From Sciscionella sediminilitoris (GTDB lineage: Bacteria > Actinomycetota > Actinomycetes > Mycobacteriales > Pseudonocardiaceae): a stretch of DNA of 64,000 bases. The stretch lies in NCBI RefSeq assembly GCF_000737195.2, contig NZ_JALM01000019.1, forward strand, positions 1 through 64,000. Direction: 5' to 3'. The notes below the pieces were generated by a model. The model did not search any database. It was given only the letters and a program-made list of their open reading frames with translations, and was not told where the DNA came from. This document shows positions 54,074 through 63,161 of the stretch, piece after piece. A program made the translations under genes and the position numbers. Position 1 is the first letter of the stretch. Every line of letters begins with the position of its first letter.

Positions 54074-55008
54074 TACGACACCGCGCCCGGATGGAGCGGG
54101 ACCGTTCCGGTGTCCACGGCTGTGGTCTTGTCCAGTGCGGCGGCCATCGGCATCCGGGCCGTGATGTCCGAACGTCCCTCGAAGAGCGCGTCGAGCAGTG
54201 CGGCGGCCAGTTCGTCCGGCATCCGTTCCGAGGCGAGCAGATAGTTCGGCACCTGGACCGACTCCACCCGGGGCTGGCCGGGTCCGTAGGTCCCGGCGGG
54301 CACGGTGAACGGCTGGTACAGGCTGGGCCCGCTGAGCAGCCGTTCGGTGATGTTCCCGAGATCGAGGACGCGCAGCGGATGCCGCCTGCTCGCCTGTTCG
54401 GCGGCGGGCAGCGGGAGCCCGTCCACGGCGCACAGCGCGTCGATCTCACCGCTGAACAGCGCGTCGAGCACCTGCCGCAACGGTAGCGAGACCGCGGTGA
54501 AGGACTCCCCGTCCACCAGGCCCGCCGCCGCGAGTGCCCGCGCGGTGACCGGGATGGGCCGCTGGTTCGGGATCGAGGTGCACACCCGTTTGCCGCGCAG
54601 GTCCGTCAGTCGCCGGTACGGCGCCTGCGCGGGCACGAAAACCTGGGCGACATCGCTGTACATCCGCCCGAGGGCAAGCGGCCGCTCGGCGAACCGGATC
54701 CGGTCCTGGTGCGCTTGTTCCAGCAGGTCGGAGCTCTGCATGGCCAGATCGGGGCGACCCGAGGCGAGCAATCGCACCGATGGATAGGCGCCGGGGGAGG
54801 ACAGCATCGCTGGGGTCGGCAGGTCGAGCCGGCGCCGCCACTGTCCGGCGAGCAGCGCGGCGAACCGGGCCCAGAGCCCGCCCTCGGGACCGACGGCGAA
54901 GCGCAGCCGGGTTCCGGCGAACCGGGACCCGCATCCCGCGGCCGCGCCGAGCGTGCCCGCGGTCCCCAGCAGGAACGCCCGCCGTCCGAGTGGGCCGCCA
55001 CCGCTCAC
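54052..55008 (-). CDS. TAXI-family solute-binding lipoprotein
   Basis: A 318-residue binding protein of the TAXI (TRAP-associated immunogenic) family: [62 protein letters not shown]. The N-terminus is a twin-arginine signal ([20 protein letters not shown]) with a lipobox Cys at 26. No TRAP permease is encoded here, so the protein is an orphan binding partner. Some TAXI proteins bind glutamate. GTG 55008 is chosen with AGGAGGGGG as SD. It is tail to tail with the sensor kinase. Confidence 0.82.
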   Translation of the reverse strand: MSGGGPLGRRAFLLGTAGTLGAAAGCGSRFAGTRLRFAVGPEGGLWARFAALLAGQWRRRLDLPTPAMLSSPGAYPSVRLLASGRPDLAMQSSDLLEQAHQDRIRFAERPLALGRMYSDVAQVFVPAQAPYRRLTDLRGKRVCTSIPNQRPIPVTARALAAAGLVDGESFTAVSLPLRQVLDALFSGEIDALCAVDGLPLPAAEQASRRHPLRVLDLGNITERLLSGPSLYQPFTVPAGTYGPGQPRVESVQVPNYLLASERMPDELAAALLDALFEGRSDITARMPMAAALDKTTAVDTGTVPLHPGAVSYYRSTKD

Positions 55009-55089
55009 CTGATCGCCCCCTCCTGTCCTCGGTCGGCTGTCCGCGGGTTCTACCCTGGAGAGGGCAGGCACACGGGAAAAGGGAAACAG

Positions 55090-56544
55090 GTGCGTACCTA
55101 CCAGATCAAGACGTACGGGTGCCAGATGAACGTGCACGACTCCGAGCGGCTCGCCGGGATGCTGGAGAGCGCGGGGTACGTGGCCAGCGACACGGACCCG
55201 GACGTCGTCGTGCTCAACACCTGCGCGGTACGGGAGAACGCGGACAACAAGCTCTACGGCAACCTCGGCCACCTCGCCCCGCACAAGCGGGAGCGCCCGG
55301 GCATGCAGATCGCCGTCGGCGGCTGCCTCGCGCAGAAGGACCGCGGCGAGATCGTGCGCCGCGCCCCGTGGGTGGACGTGGTGTTCGGCACGCACAACAT
55401 CGGCTCGCTGCCCACCCTGCTCGAACGGGCGCGGCACAACGAGACCGCGCAGGTGGAGATCGCCGAATCGCTCGAGGTGTTCCCCTCCACGCTGCCGGCC
55501 AGGCGTGACTCGGCGTACTCGGGCTGGGTGTCCATCTCGGTCGGCTGCAACAACACCTGCACCTTCTGCATCGTACCCTCGCTGCGCGGCAAGGAGGTGG
55601 ACCGGCGGCCGGGGGAGATCCTTGCCGAGGTCGGCGCGCTCGTGGACGAGGGCGTGCTCGAGGTGACCCTGCTCGGGCAGAACGTGAACGCCTACGGGGT
55701 CGAGTTCGGGGACCGCTACGCCTTCGCCAAGCTGCTGCGCTCCTGCGGGGAGATCGACGGACTCGAGCGGGTGCGGTTCACCTCGCCGCATCCGCGGGAC
55801 TTCACCGACGACGTGATCGCGGCGATGGCCGAGACCCCGAACGTCTGCCACCAGCTGCACATGCCGTTGCAGTCCGGTTCGGACTCCGTGCTGCGCGCGA
55901 TGCGCCGCTCCTACCGCTCCGCGCGGTACCTGTCCATCGTGGACAAGGTGCGGGACGCGATGCCGGACGCGGCCCTGACCACGGACATCATCGTCGGCTT
56001 CCCGGGTGAGACCGAGGAGGACTTCGAGGCCACCCTCGAGGTGGTGCGGCAGGCCCGGTTCGCCAAGGCGTTCACCTTCCAGTACTCGAAACGTCCCGGA
56101 ACCCCGGCCGCGGAGCTGCCCGGCCAGGTGCCCCCGGAGGTCGTCGCGGAGCGCTACCAGCGGCTGACCGCGCTGCAGGACGAGATCTCGCTCGCGGAGA
56201 ACCACAAGCTGGTCGGCAGCACGCTCGAGCTCCTGGTCGCCGACGGGGAGGGCCGCAAGGACGGCGCGACCCACCGGATGAGCGGCCGGGCGAGGGACGG
56301 GCGGCTGGTGCACTTCAACCCGGACGGAGCCGCCGTGCGCGCCGGCGATGTGGTCGAGGTGCGGGTGGACAAGGCCGCGCCGCATCACCTGATCGCCGAC
56401 CATGCGCCGCTCGGTCACCGGCGCACCAGGGCGGGGGACAACAGCGAACTCGGCAAACGGCCGAAAACCGATGGCGTCAGCCTCGGCCTGCCCTCCTTCG
56501 GCAGGCCCGAACCGATGCCCCAGATCCAGGGATGCGGGCGATGA
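55090..56544 (+). CDS. miaB: tRNA-2-methylthio-N6-dimethylallyladenosine synthase MiaB
   Basis: A 484-residue radical-SAM methylthiotransferase that modifies A37 of tRNAs made by MiaA. The MTTase iron-sulfur Cys residues are C11 (KTYGCQMN), C45 (LNTCAVREN) and C79 (GGCLAQ). The radical-SAM cluster is CNNTCTFC (153-160). A TRAM domain follows near residue 370. GTG 55090 is chosen by homology. The stop overlaps the next gene as ATGA. Confidence 0.95.
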   Translation: MRTYQIKTYGCQMNVHDSERLAGMLESAGYVASDTDPDVVVLNTCAVRENADNKLYGNLGHLAPHKRERPGMQIAVGGCLAQKDRGEIVRRAPWVDVVFGTHNIGSLPTLLERARHNETAQVEIAESLEVFPSTLPARRDSAYSGWVSISVGCNNTCTFCIVPSLRGKEVDRRPGEILAEVGALVDEGVLEVTLLGQNVNAYGVEFGDRYAFAKLLRSCGEIDGLERVRFTSPHPRDFTDDVIAAMAETPNVCHQLHMPLQSGSDSVLRAMRRSYRSARYLSIVDKVRDAMPDAALTTDIIVGFPGETEEDFEATLEVVRQARFAKAFTFQYSKRPGTPAAELPGQVPPEVVAERYQRLTALQDEISLAENHKLVGSTLELLVADGEGRKDGATHRMSGRARDGRLVHFNPDGAAVRAGDVVEVRVDKAAPHHLIADHAPLGHRRTRAGDNSELGKRPKTDGVSLGLPSFGRPEPMPQIQGCGR

Positions 56545-57053
56545 ACGACGACCAGGCACTGGACCGGCTCGGCAAGGAGATCGACGAGGTCGGTGAACGG
56601 ACCCGGCACCAGTTCGATCCGGGACCGCGGGCGCTGTTCATCGCGGTCGCCGTGCTCGTGCTGCTCGTCTCGGTCGCACTGCCGTTCGTCTCCGGACGCT
56701 ACGGCTGGCAGGTGCTCTCCGGGGAGGACAGCGTCTTCGGCGCGGCGGGCATCGTGCCGACCGTGTTCCTGGTGCTCGCGCTCGTGTTCGGCGCGGGCGG
56801 CTCGCTGCTCGCGCTCGCCATGCGCCGCTACGGGGCGGCCTGGGTGACCTCGCTCGGTTGTGACCTCGCGGTGGTCGCCGGGGCACTGGCGGTGTGGTCC
56901 CAGCAGACCAGCGCCACCAAGGCGGCGGGTCCGGGGCCGGGTCCCGGCCAGATCATCGCGCTCATCGCGGTGATCGTGCTCGCCGTGCTGTGGGCGGGCA
57001 TCACCTGGGCACGGCGCCCGGACGATCCCCGCCGCCGGGACGACACCGGTTAA
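56541..57053 (+). CDS. Four-helix membrane protein (Rv2732c-like)
   Basis: A 170-residue membrane protein. Helices: [63 protein letters not shown] and [20 protein letters not shown]. It matches a conserved protein after miaB in mycobacteria. Function unknown. Its ATG overlaps the miaB stop as ATGA, so it is probably co-translated. It ends convergent with the DUF349 gene. Confidence 0.82.
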   Translation: MNDDQALDRLGKEIDEVGERTRHQFDPGPRALFIAVAVLVLLVSVALPFVSGRYGWQVLSGEDSVFGAAGIVPTVFLVLALVFGAGGSLLALAMRRYGAAWVTSLGCDLAVVAGALAVWSQQTSATKAAGPGPGPGQIIALIAVIVLAVLWAGITWARRPDDPRRRDDTG

Positions 57054-58447
57054 CGGTCGGCCACCGCATTCTGCGCGGTGGTCAGCCACTCCCGCCACTG
57101 GGCGGCCTGCTCCTCGGCCTTGCGCGCGCGCCGCTCGTCACCGGCCGCGCGTGCCTTGCGGGCCTGTTCCTCGAACTGGGCGACTCGTTCGGCGAACTGC
57201 TCGGCGCGCGCCTGCGCCTCCGGATCGGTGCGCCGCCACGAGGCCTGCTCGGCCGAGCGGACCCGCTCCTCGACGGCCTTGAACCGGTTCTCCAGCTCGC
57301 GCATCCGGTCCCGTGGCACCTTGCCGATCGAGTCCCAGCGTTCCTGCAGTTTGCGCAGCGCCGCCTTGGCCGCGTCGAGACCGTGCTGCGGGTCGATCGA
57401 CTCGGCTTCGGTGAGCAGTTCCTCCTTGTGCTTGGCGTTCTCCGCGAACTCCGCGTCCCGCTCGGAGAACGCCTGGCTGCGCGCGCCGAAGAAGGTGTCC
57501 TGCGCGGCGCGGAACCGCTTCCACAGCGCGTCCTCGGCGTTCTTGTGCGCCGCGCCCGCGGCCTTCCACTCGCTCATCAGCTCGCGGAACTTCGCGGCCG
57601 TCGCGCCCCAGTCGGTCGAGTCGGCGAGCGCCTCGGCCTCCTCGACCAGTTCGGCCTTGCGCTGCTTGGCGCTGCCCCGCTGCTTGTCGAGCTCGGCGAA
57701 GTGCGCGCCGCGGCGCCGGTTGAACGACTCGCGCGCCTTGGCGAACCGCTTCCACAGCGCGTCGTCGGTCTTGCGGTCGACGCCCTTGACGGTCTTCCAC
57801 TCGTCGAGGATCGCGCGCAGCCGGTCCCCGTCGGCCTTCCACTGGGTGGAATCGGCCCCGATCCGCTCCGCCTCGGTGAGCAGCTCCTCCTTGCGCGCGA
57901 TGGCCTCGGCCCTGGCCACCTCGCGATGCCGCTTGGCCTCCTGCTGTTCGACCTCGGCGTGCGCGAGGACAGCGTCGATACGGGCCCGCAGCGCGGCGAT
58001 GTCCCCGACCACGGCGGCCTCGGCGAGCGAGTCGAGCAGATGCCGGGCGCTCGTGGCCGCCTGCTTGGTGTCCCCGCTTCCCGAGGAGACCCGCGCGTGC
58101 AGCAGCTCGACCTCGGTGCGCAGATCGTCGAACCGGCGGGCGAAGTGCGCGAGCCCTTCCTCCGGTGATCCCGCCTGCCAGGAACCGACCTCGTGCTCGC
58201 CCTCGGGACCGAACACGTACACCACGCCCTCGGCGTCCACCCGCCCCCAGCGGGACGGCTGCGTGCTCGCCGCGGGAACCGGGGAATCCGGCTCGGCGTG
58301 CTCCTCGCCCGCGGGCTTGGCTACCGGCGGGTGCGGCTTCTTACCCAGCGCTGCCGGGGTCGGGATCCCGGGCTTCGGACCCGGCTTCGGTGGCTTGGGG
58401 AGCGCTGCGGCCTGGGTCTCGTTCTCGGTCGGGTCGTGCTCGGTCAC
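57050..58447 (-). CDS. DUF349 domain coiled-coil protein
   Basis: A 465-residue, highly charged helical protein with DUF349-type repeats (for example WRRTDPEARAR-like and KRFAKARESFNRRRGAHFAELDKQRG, LWKRFRAAQDTFFGARSQ, RWDSIGKVPRDRMRELENRF). The N-terminal 60 residues are Pro/Glu rich. VDAEGVVYVFGPEGEHEVGSWQAG follows as a small beta domain. Function is not known in actinobacteria; repeats resemble RNA- or DNA-associated DUF349 proteins. GTG 58447 start; divergent from miaA. Confidence 0.85.
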   Translation of the reverse strand: MTEHDPTENETQAAALPKPPKPGPKPGIPTPAALGKKPHPPVAKPAGEEHAEPDSPVPAASTQPSRWGRVDAEGVVYVFGPEGEHEVGSWQAGSPEEGLAHFARRFDDLRTEVELLHARVSSGSGDTKQAATSARHLLDSLAEAAVVGDIAALRARIDAVLAHAEVEQQEAKRHREVARAEAIARKEELLTEAERIGADSTQWKADGDRLRAILDEWKTVKGVDRKTDDALWKRFAKARESFNRRRGAHFAELDKQRGSAKQRKAELVEEAEALADSTDWGATAAKFRELMSEWKAAGAAHKNAEDALWKRFRAAQDTFFGARSQAFSERDAEFAENAKHKEELLTEAESIDPQHGLDAAKAALRKLQERWDSIGKVPRDRMRELENRFKAVEERVRSAEQASWRRTDPEAQARAEQFAERVAQFEEQARKARAAGDERRARKAEEQAAQWREWLTTAQNAVADR

Positions 58448-58608
58448 TGCAGGCTCCTTCTCGTGCGCCAGCCTCGTGGCGGGCGGCCCCCGCGGGGTTC
58501 GCGGGGACGTGCGGACCGGTTCGTTCTCGGTCCGCGTGGTTGTGTGCGTGTGCGTATTGAAACAGGTCAGCGCGTACGGAGAAAGTCAGAACGGTACCGT
58601 CGCCAGTC

Positions 58609-59520
58609 GTGACTACGCCAGCGCAAACACCGGTGGCGATCGTCGGGCCGACCGCGACGGGGAAATCGGATCTGGCGATCGAGCTCGCCGCCCGGTTCGA
58701 GGGGGAGATCGTCAACGCCGACGCCATGCAGCTGTACCGGGGCATGGACATCGGCACCGCGAAGGTCCCCCCGGAGCAGCGCCGGGGGATCCGGCACCAC
58801 CAGCTGGACGTGCTGGAGGTGAGCGAGACCGCCTCGGTGGCCGCGTATCAACGGCACGCCCGCGCCGCGGTGGAGTCGGTGCTGGCCGCCGGACGGGTTC
58901 CGGTGATCGTGGGCGGCTCCGGTCTGTACGTGCGCGCGATCCTGGACGAGCTCGAGTTCCCCGGCACCGATCCGGCCATCCGGGAACGGCTGCACGCGCA
59001 GGCCGACCGGGAGGGCACCCCGGCGATGTACGAGCGGCTGCGGACGTACGACCCGGTGTCCGCGGCCGAGATCCTGCCCAGCAACACCCGCCGGATCGTG
59101 CGTGCTCTCGAGGTCTTCGAACTGACCGGGCGCCCGTTCTCGGCGAGCATGCCGAAACCGGGACCCGCGCGCTACGGGGCCACGCTCATCGGGCTGGACC
59201 GCGAGGTCGACGAGCTCGACGAACGCGTGGACGCGCGGGTCGGGCACATGTTCGCCGCCGGGCTGGTCGAAGAGACCGGGGAACTGTGCACCCAAGGGCT
59301 GCGCGAGGGACTCACCGCGTCCAGGGCACTCGGCTACCGGCAGGTGCTGGAGTACTTCGACGGGACCCGGACCCTGGACGAGGCGCGGGAGGAGACCGCA
59401 CGGGCCACCCGGCGGTTCGTGCGCAGGCAGCGTTCCTGGTTCCGCAGGGACAAGCGGGTGCGCTGGTTCGACGCGGGGAGTGCCGGGCTGCTCGAGCGGG
59501 TTCTAGACTCGGTGCCGTGA
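58609..59520 (+). CDS. miaA: tRNA dimethylallyltransferase MiaA
   Basis: A 303-residue prenyltransferase that adds dimethylallyl to A37 of tRNAs, the substrate for MiaB. P-loop GPTATGKSDLA is at residue 13. MQLYRGMDIGTAKV, VGGSGLYVRAILDELEFPGTD and RALGYRQVLEYFDG are signatures. GTG 58609 start. dapF overlaps its stop (GTGA). Confidence 0.95.
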   Translation: MTTPAQTPVAIVGPTATGKSDLAIELAARFEGEIVNADAMQLYRGMDIGTAKVPPEQRRGIRHHQLDVLEVSETASVAAYQRHARAAVESVLAAGRVPVIVGGSGLYVRAILDELEFPGTDPAIRERLHAQADREGTPAMYERLRTYDPVSAAEILPSNTRRIVRALEVFELTGRPFSASMPKPGPARYGATLIGLDREVDELDERVDARVGHMFAAGLVEETGELCTQGLREGLTASRALGYRQVLEYFDGTRTLDEAREETARATRRFVRRQRSWFRRDKRVRWFDAGSAGLLERVLDSVP

Positions 59521-60350
59521 GTGAGTTGAACGTCCGATTCTGCAAGGGACACGGCACCGAGAACGACTTCGTGGTGCTGCCCGATCCGGCCGGTGAGCTC
59601 GCGCTGACCCCCTCGCTGGTGCGCGCGCTGTGCGACCGGAGGGCCGGGATCGGCGCGGACGGGGTGCTGCGCGTGGTGCGCTGCGCAGCGGCCGAGGACG
59701 CGCCGTCCGGGGTGGACGGATGGTTCATGGACTACCGCAACGCGGACGGTTCGCTCGCCGAGATGTGCGGGAACGGTGCCCGGGTGTTCGCCCGTTACCT
59801 CGTGGAGAACGGCTGGCAGCAGCGCGGGGCGTTCACCGTGCACACCCGTGCGGGTGCGCGCCCCGTCGAGGTGCACCAGGACGGCTCGGTCACCGTCGCG
59901 ATGGGGCCCGCGCGCGTTCACGACGAGTCCGCGGCTACCGTGCACGGGGTGAAGTACCCGGGCAGCGCGGTCGACGTGGGCAACCCGCACCTGGTGTGCC
60001 TGACCGAGGTCCCGGTCGCCGATATCGACCTGTGGGCCGCGCCGGAGTTCGACGGGGTGCTGTTCCCGAACGGCGTGAACGTGGAGTTCGTGAACCGGCT
60101 CGCGCCCGACCGGCTGCGGATGCGGGTGTACGAGCGCGGTTCGGGGGAGACCCGCTCCTGTGGCACGGGCACCGTGGCGTCCGCGGCGGCCGCGCTGCAC
60201 GCCGAGAGCGTGGCCACGGGCACGGTCACCGTCGAGGTCCCCGGTGGCCGGGTCACGGTCGGGATCACCGAGGACGGCAGCAGCCTCACCGGTCCGGCGG
60301 TGCTCGTCGGCTCCGGTGTGCTCGATCCCCAGTGGTGGGCGGCACACTGA
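59517..60350 (+). CDS. dapF: Diaminopimelate epimerase
   Basis: A 277-residue cofactor-independent epimerase converting LL- to meso-diaminopimelate for peptidoglycan and lysine. The catalytic Cys pair is in AEMCGNGARVFARYL (about residue 84) and RSCGTGTVASAAAAL (about residue 215). KGHGTENDFVVLPD opens the fold. GTG 59517 overlaps the miaA stop. The pair miaA-dapF-hflX is a conserved actinobacterial order. Confidence 0.95.
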   Translation: MSELNVRFCKGHGTENDFVVLPDPAGELALTPSLVRALCDRRAGIGADGVLRVVRCAAAEDAPSGVDGWFMDYRNADGSLAEMCGNGARVFARYLVENGWQQRGAFTVHTRAGARPVEVHQDGSVTVAMGPARVHDESAATVHGVKYPGSAVDVGNPHLVCLTEVPVADIDLWAAPEFDGVLFPNGVNVEFVNRLAPDRLRMRVYERGSGETRSCGTGTVASAAAALHAESVATGTVTVEVPGGRVTVGITEDGSSLTGPAVLVGSGVLDPQWWAAH

Positions 60351-60457
60351 GCCGTGTTGGTAGACACCGATCCGACCTCCGGTCAGCCGACCCTCGTATC
60401 CGCTGAGGATTCTCAGCTGTCGAAGTCGGCTCACCTCCGTTCTCCTTGGTAAATCGC

Positions 60458-60485
60458 TCGACAGTGCGGCCGGACGTGCCACACT
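60458..60485 (+). promoter_or_regulatory. hflX promoter
   Basis: TCGACA (60458-60463) and CACACT (60480-60485), 16 bases apart. The ATG begins nine bases after the -10, so the mRNA would be almost leaderless. A GCTGAG-GATT-CTCAGC hairpin (60402-60417) lies upstream. Confidence 0.45.
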
Positions 60486-60494
60486 GGAAGCAAC

Positions 60495-61970
60495 ATGACA
60501 GAACCATTGCGTATCGACACCGACGAGGCCACCGACCTCGGCGGCGTCTACATCTCCGGAGACCCCATCGGCACGCCCGAGCAGGCGCCCTCGACCGGCG
60601 AGCTCGAGCTGGAGGAACGTTCCTCGCTACGCCGGGTCGCGGGCCTGTCCACCGAGCTCACCGAGGGCTACGAGGTCGAGTACCGCCAGCTGCTGCTCGA
60701 ACGGGTCGTGCTGGTGGGGGTGTGGACCCAGGGCAGCGCGGAGCACGCCGAGGCCTCGGTCGCCGAACTCGCCCGGCTCGCCGAGACCGCGGGTTCCCAG
60801 GTGCTCGAGGCCCTCGTGCAGCGCAGGCAGCGGCCCGACCAGTCGACCTATATCGGCTCGGGAAAGGTGCAGGAGCTGCGCGACATCATCGTCTCGACCG
60901 GGGCGGACACGGTGATCTGCGACGGTGAGCTCTCCCCGGGCCAGCTGCGCAATCTCGAGGAGAAGCTGAAGGTCAAGACGATCGACCGGACGGCGCTGAT
61001 CCTGGACATCTTCGCCCAGCACGCCCGCTCCAAGGAGGGCAAGGCGCAGGTCGAGCTCGCCCAGCTGAACTATCTGGTTCCCCGGTTGCGCGGCTGGGGG
61101 CAGACGCTGTCCAGGCAGGCCGGTGGTCGCGCGGGCGGCAGCGGTGGTGGTGTCGGGCTGCGCGGTCCCGGTGAGACCAAGCTGGAGACCGACCGGCGGC
61201 GGATCAACAAGCGGATCGCGAAGCTGCGCAGGGAACTCGCCGAGATGCGCACCGTGCGGGAGACCAAGCGGGGGCGCCGGCTCGCCAACGCCGTGCCCAG
61301 TGTCGCGATAGCCGGGTACACGAACGCCGGTAAGTCCTCCCTGCTCAACGCGGTGACCGGGGCGGGTGTGCTGGTGCAGGACGCGCTGTTCGCGACCCTG
61401 GACCCGACCACCCGGCGGACGAAGTCCCCGCAGGGCAGGACCTACACGCTCACCGACACGGTCGGGTTCGTCCGGCACCTGCCGCACCAGCTCGTGGAGG
61501 CGTTCCGGTCCACCCTGGAGGAAGTGGCCGAGGCGGATCTGCTCGTGCACGTGGTCGACGGCTCGGACACGATGCCGGAAACCCAGGTCAGCGCGGTGCG
61601 GGAGGTACTGGCGGACATCACCGCGGACACCGGGCGCGAGATGCCGCCGGAGCTGCTCGTGGTGAACAAGATCGACGACGCCGATCCGATCGTGCTCACC
61701 AAACTGCAGGGTGAACTGCCCGATGCGCTGTTCGTCTCCGCGCACACCGGCGCCGGGATCGACAAACTGCGCGCCGCGATCGGTGACCGACTGCCCAAAC
61801 CGGGCATCGAGGTCGAGGCACTCGTGCCGTATGCCAGGGGTGATCTGCTGGCGAAGGTGCACGAGCAGGGAGAGGTACTCGGCAGCGAGCACGAGGACGA
61901 GGGCACCAGGGTGCGCGCGCTCGTGTACGGCGATCTCGCCGCGGCACTGGAGCCCTACGCGCGGCACTAG
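60495..61970 (+). CDS. hflX: Ribosome-associated GTPase HflX
   Basis: A 491-residue GTPase that splits stalled or stressed 70S ribosomes. The N-terminal HflX domain (AELARLAETAGSQVLEALVQRRQRPDQSTYIGSGKVQEL and VICDGELSPGQLRNLEEKL) leads to the G domain with GYTNAGKSSLLNAVTG (about residue 274), DTVGFVRHLPHQLVEAF and NKIDDAD. ATG 60495 is preceded by a promoter-like pair with very short leader. Confidence 0.94.
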   Translation: MTEPLRIDTDEATDLGGVYISGDPIGTPEQAPSTGELELEERSSLRRVAGLSTELTEGYEVEYRQLLLERVVLVGVWTQGSAEHAEASVAELARLAETAGSQVLEALVQRRQRPDQSTYIGSGKVQELRDIIVSTGADTVICDGELSPGQLRNLEEKLKVKTIDRTALILDIFAQHARSKEGKAQVELAQLNYLVPRLRGWGQTLSRQAGGRAGGSGGGVGLRGPGETKLETDRRRINKRIAKLRRELAEMRTVRETKRGRRLANAVPSVAIAGYTNAGKSSLLNAVTGAGVLVQDALFATLDPTTRRTKSPQGRTYTLTDTVGFVRHLPHQLVEAFRSTLEEVAEADLLVHVVDGSDTMPETQVSAVREVLADITADTGREMPPELLVVNKIDDADPIVLTKLQGELPDALFVSAHTGAGIDKLRAAIGDRLPKPGIEVEALVPYARGDLLAKVHEQGEVLGSEHEDEGTRVRALVYGDLAAALEPYARH

Positions 61971-62062
61971 CCCTACGCGTGGCACCGGCCCCACGCTGTG
62001 CTGGAGCCCGGTGCGAGGGACGGTGCCGCTCCGCGAATTTTCCCGGAGCGACCGGGGCACGA

Positions 62063-62093
62063 ACCCGTGCGCTGTGCTTACCGGCGCACGGGT
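62063..62093. terminator. Hairpin between hflX and lexA
   Basis: Arms ACCCGTGCGC (62063-62072) and GCGCACGGGT (62084-62093). A smaller stem CGCTCCG/CGGAGCG (62027-62050) is just before it. It can end both convergent genes. Confidence 0.55.
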
Positions 62094-62104
62094 CGGCGAC
62101 CGGA

Positions 62105-62857
62105 TCAGAGCCGGCGCAGCACCGCGACGACCTTGCCGAGCACGCTCGCCTCGTCTCCGAGGATCGGCTCGTAGGCGGGGTTGTGCGGCATGAGCCAGAT
62201 GTGTCCGTCCCGGCGCTTGAACGTCTTCACCGTCGCCTCGCCGTCGATCATGGCGGCCACGATGTCCCCGTTCTCCGCGTTCGGCTGCTGGCGCACCACG
62301 ACCCAGTCGCCGTCGGTGATGGCCGCGTCCACCATCGAATCGCCGACCACGTTGAGCAGGAACAGCGAACCCTCGCCGACGATCTCCTTCGGCAGCGGGA
62401 ACACGTCCTCGACCGCTTCCTCGGCGAGGATCGGCCCGCCGGCGGCGATCCGCCCGACCAGCGGTACGTAGGAGGGGGTCGGATGTGTCGAGGACTCGGC
62501 CTCGGCATCCTCGGGGACCGCGGCCGCGGTCAGCACTCCCACCGCGCGCGGCCGGTTCGGGTCGCGGCGCAGGTAGCCCTTCTGCTCGAGCGCGCGCAAC
62601 TGGTGGGCGACCGATGAGGTCGAGGTCAGCCCGACCGCGTCCCCGATCTCCCGCACGCTCGGCGGGTAGCCGCGTTCGCTGACCCAGGTCCGGATGACCT
62701 CGAGCACCTTGCGCTGGCGCACGGTCAGTACACCGAGTTCGTCGTCCTGTTCCGGGAACGGATGGACCTCGGCCTCGTGCTCGTTCGCGTCCGTTCCCCC
62801 GCCCGGCGGGTCTTCCCGCGCGCCGCCCCGGGCCGGTTTCCTTGGCTGGCCAGCCAC
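62105..62857 (-). CDS. lexA: SOS-response repressor LexA
   Basis: LexA, 250 residues. The N-terminal winged helix is [44 protein letters not shown]. The self-cleavage site is A139-G140 (RIAAGGPI), and the catalytic dyad is S174 (VGDSMVD) and K211 (ATVKTF). Residues 1-40 are a charged extension. GTG 62857 has AAGGAGG as SD. It should repress its own gene and others with SOS boxes in this window; its box is at 63039-63054. Confidence 0.96.
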   Translation of the reverse strand: MAGQPRKPARGGAREDPPGGGTDANEHEAEVHPFPEQDDELGVLTVRQRKVLEVIRTWVSERGYPPSVREIGDAVGLTSTSSVAHQLRALEQKGYLRRDPNRPRAVGVLTAAAVPEDAEAESSTHPTPSYVPLVGRIAAGGPILAEEAVEDVFPLPKEIVGEGSLFLLNVVGDSMVDAAITDGDWVVVRQQPNAENGDIVAAMIDGEATVKTFKRRDGHIWLMPHNPAYEPILGDEASVLGKVVAVLRRL

Positions 62858-62905
62858 GTGTGCCTCCTTGGTTCTCGCTCGTCCTCGTTCGCCGACTGTC
62901 GTCCC

Positions 62906-62998
62906 AGCCGTGTCGAGTTGTCTCAGCCGTCTCGAGTTGTCTCAGCCGTGTCGGTCGTTCAGCCGTGTCGGCCTGTCGCACGCCGTGTCGCTCACTGC
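62906..62998. repeat. 19-base imperfect tandem repeats in the lexA leader
   Basis: Five units share AGCCGTGTCG: 62906-62924, 62925-62943 (GTCTCGAGTTGTCTC in both), 62944-62960 (17 bases), 62961-62979 and 62980-62998 (ACGCCGTGTCGC). They lie in the transcribed leader between the SOS box and the lexA start, in a region without genes. Confidence 0.65.
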
Positions 62999-63038
62999 GC
63001 AACCTCGCTGTTCAACCTAACCCCATTCGAGCCGCGGA

Positions 63039-63054
63039 TCAAACACGTGTTCGA
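63039..63054. promoter_or_regulatory. SOS (LexA) box of lexA
   Basis: TCAAACACGTGTTCGA, one mismatch from TCGAAC-N4-GTTCGA. It is 182 bases before the lexA start in the shared lexA/LysM-gene region, so it probably serves lexA. Confidence 0.75.
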
Positions 63055-63079
63055 GCGACACGCCGCTCGCTGTCGATTT

Positions 63080-63102
63080 TTGTCGGTGCTTGGTGGTAGA
63101 AC
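63080..63102 (+). promoter_or_regulatory. RecA-NDp/PafBC-type promoter of the LysM gene
   Basis: TTGTCGGTG (63080-63088) is an exact upstream element; eight bases on is TAGAAC (63097-63102), with one change at the last base of TAnnnT. It is 60 bases before the ATG. The M. tuberculosis counterpart gene Rv2719c is known to be damage-inducible without RecA. Confidence 0.7.
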
Positions 63103-63119
63103 TTCGCACAGACATTCGA

Positions 63120-63135
63120 TCGAACTCATGTTCGA
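63120..63135. promoter_or_regulatory. Perfect SOS (LexA) box of the LysM gene
   Basis: TCGAACTCATGTTCGA, exact consensus. It is 27 bases before the start codon and just downstream of the damage promoter. Confidence 0.85.
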
Positions 63136-63161
63136 TCGGCCGTGAGATCGAGGAGGAAGTC

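Noticed and set aside
57078-59516. Long open frame continuing upstream of dapF, antisense to DUF349
   Set aside because: DUF349 and miaA are better supported on this stretch; the extension shows only Arg/Ser-rich shadow composition. dapF starts at GTG 59517.
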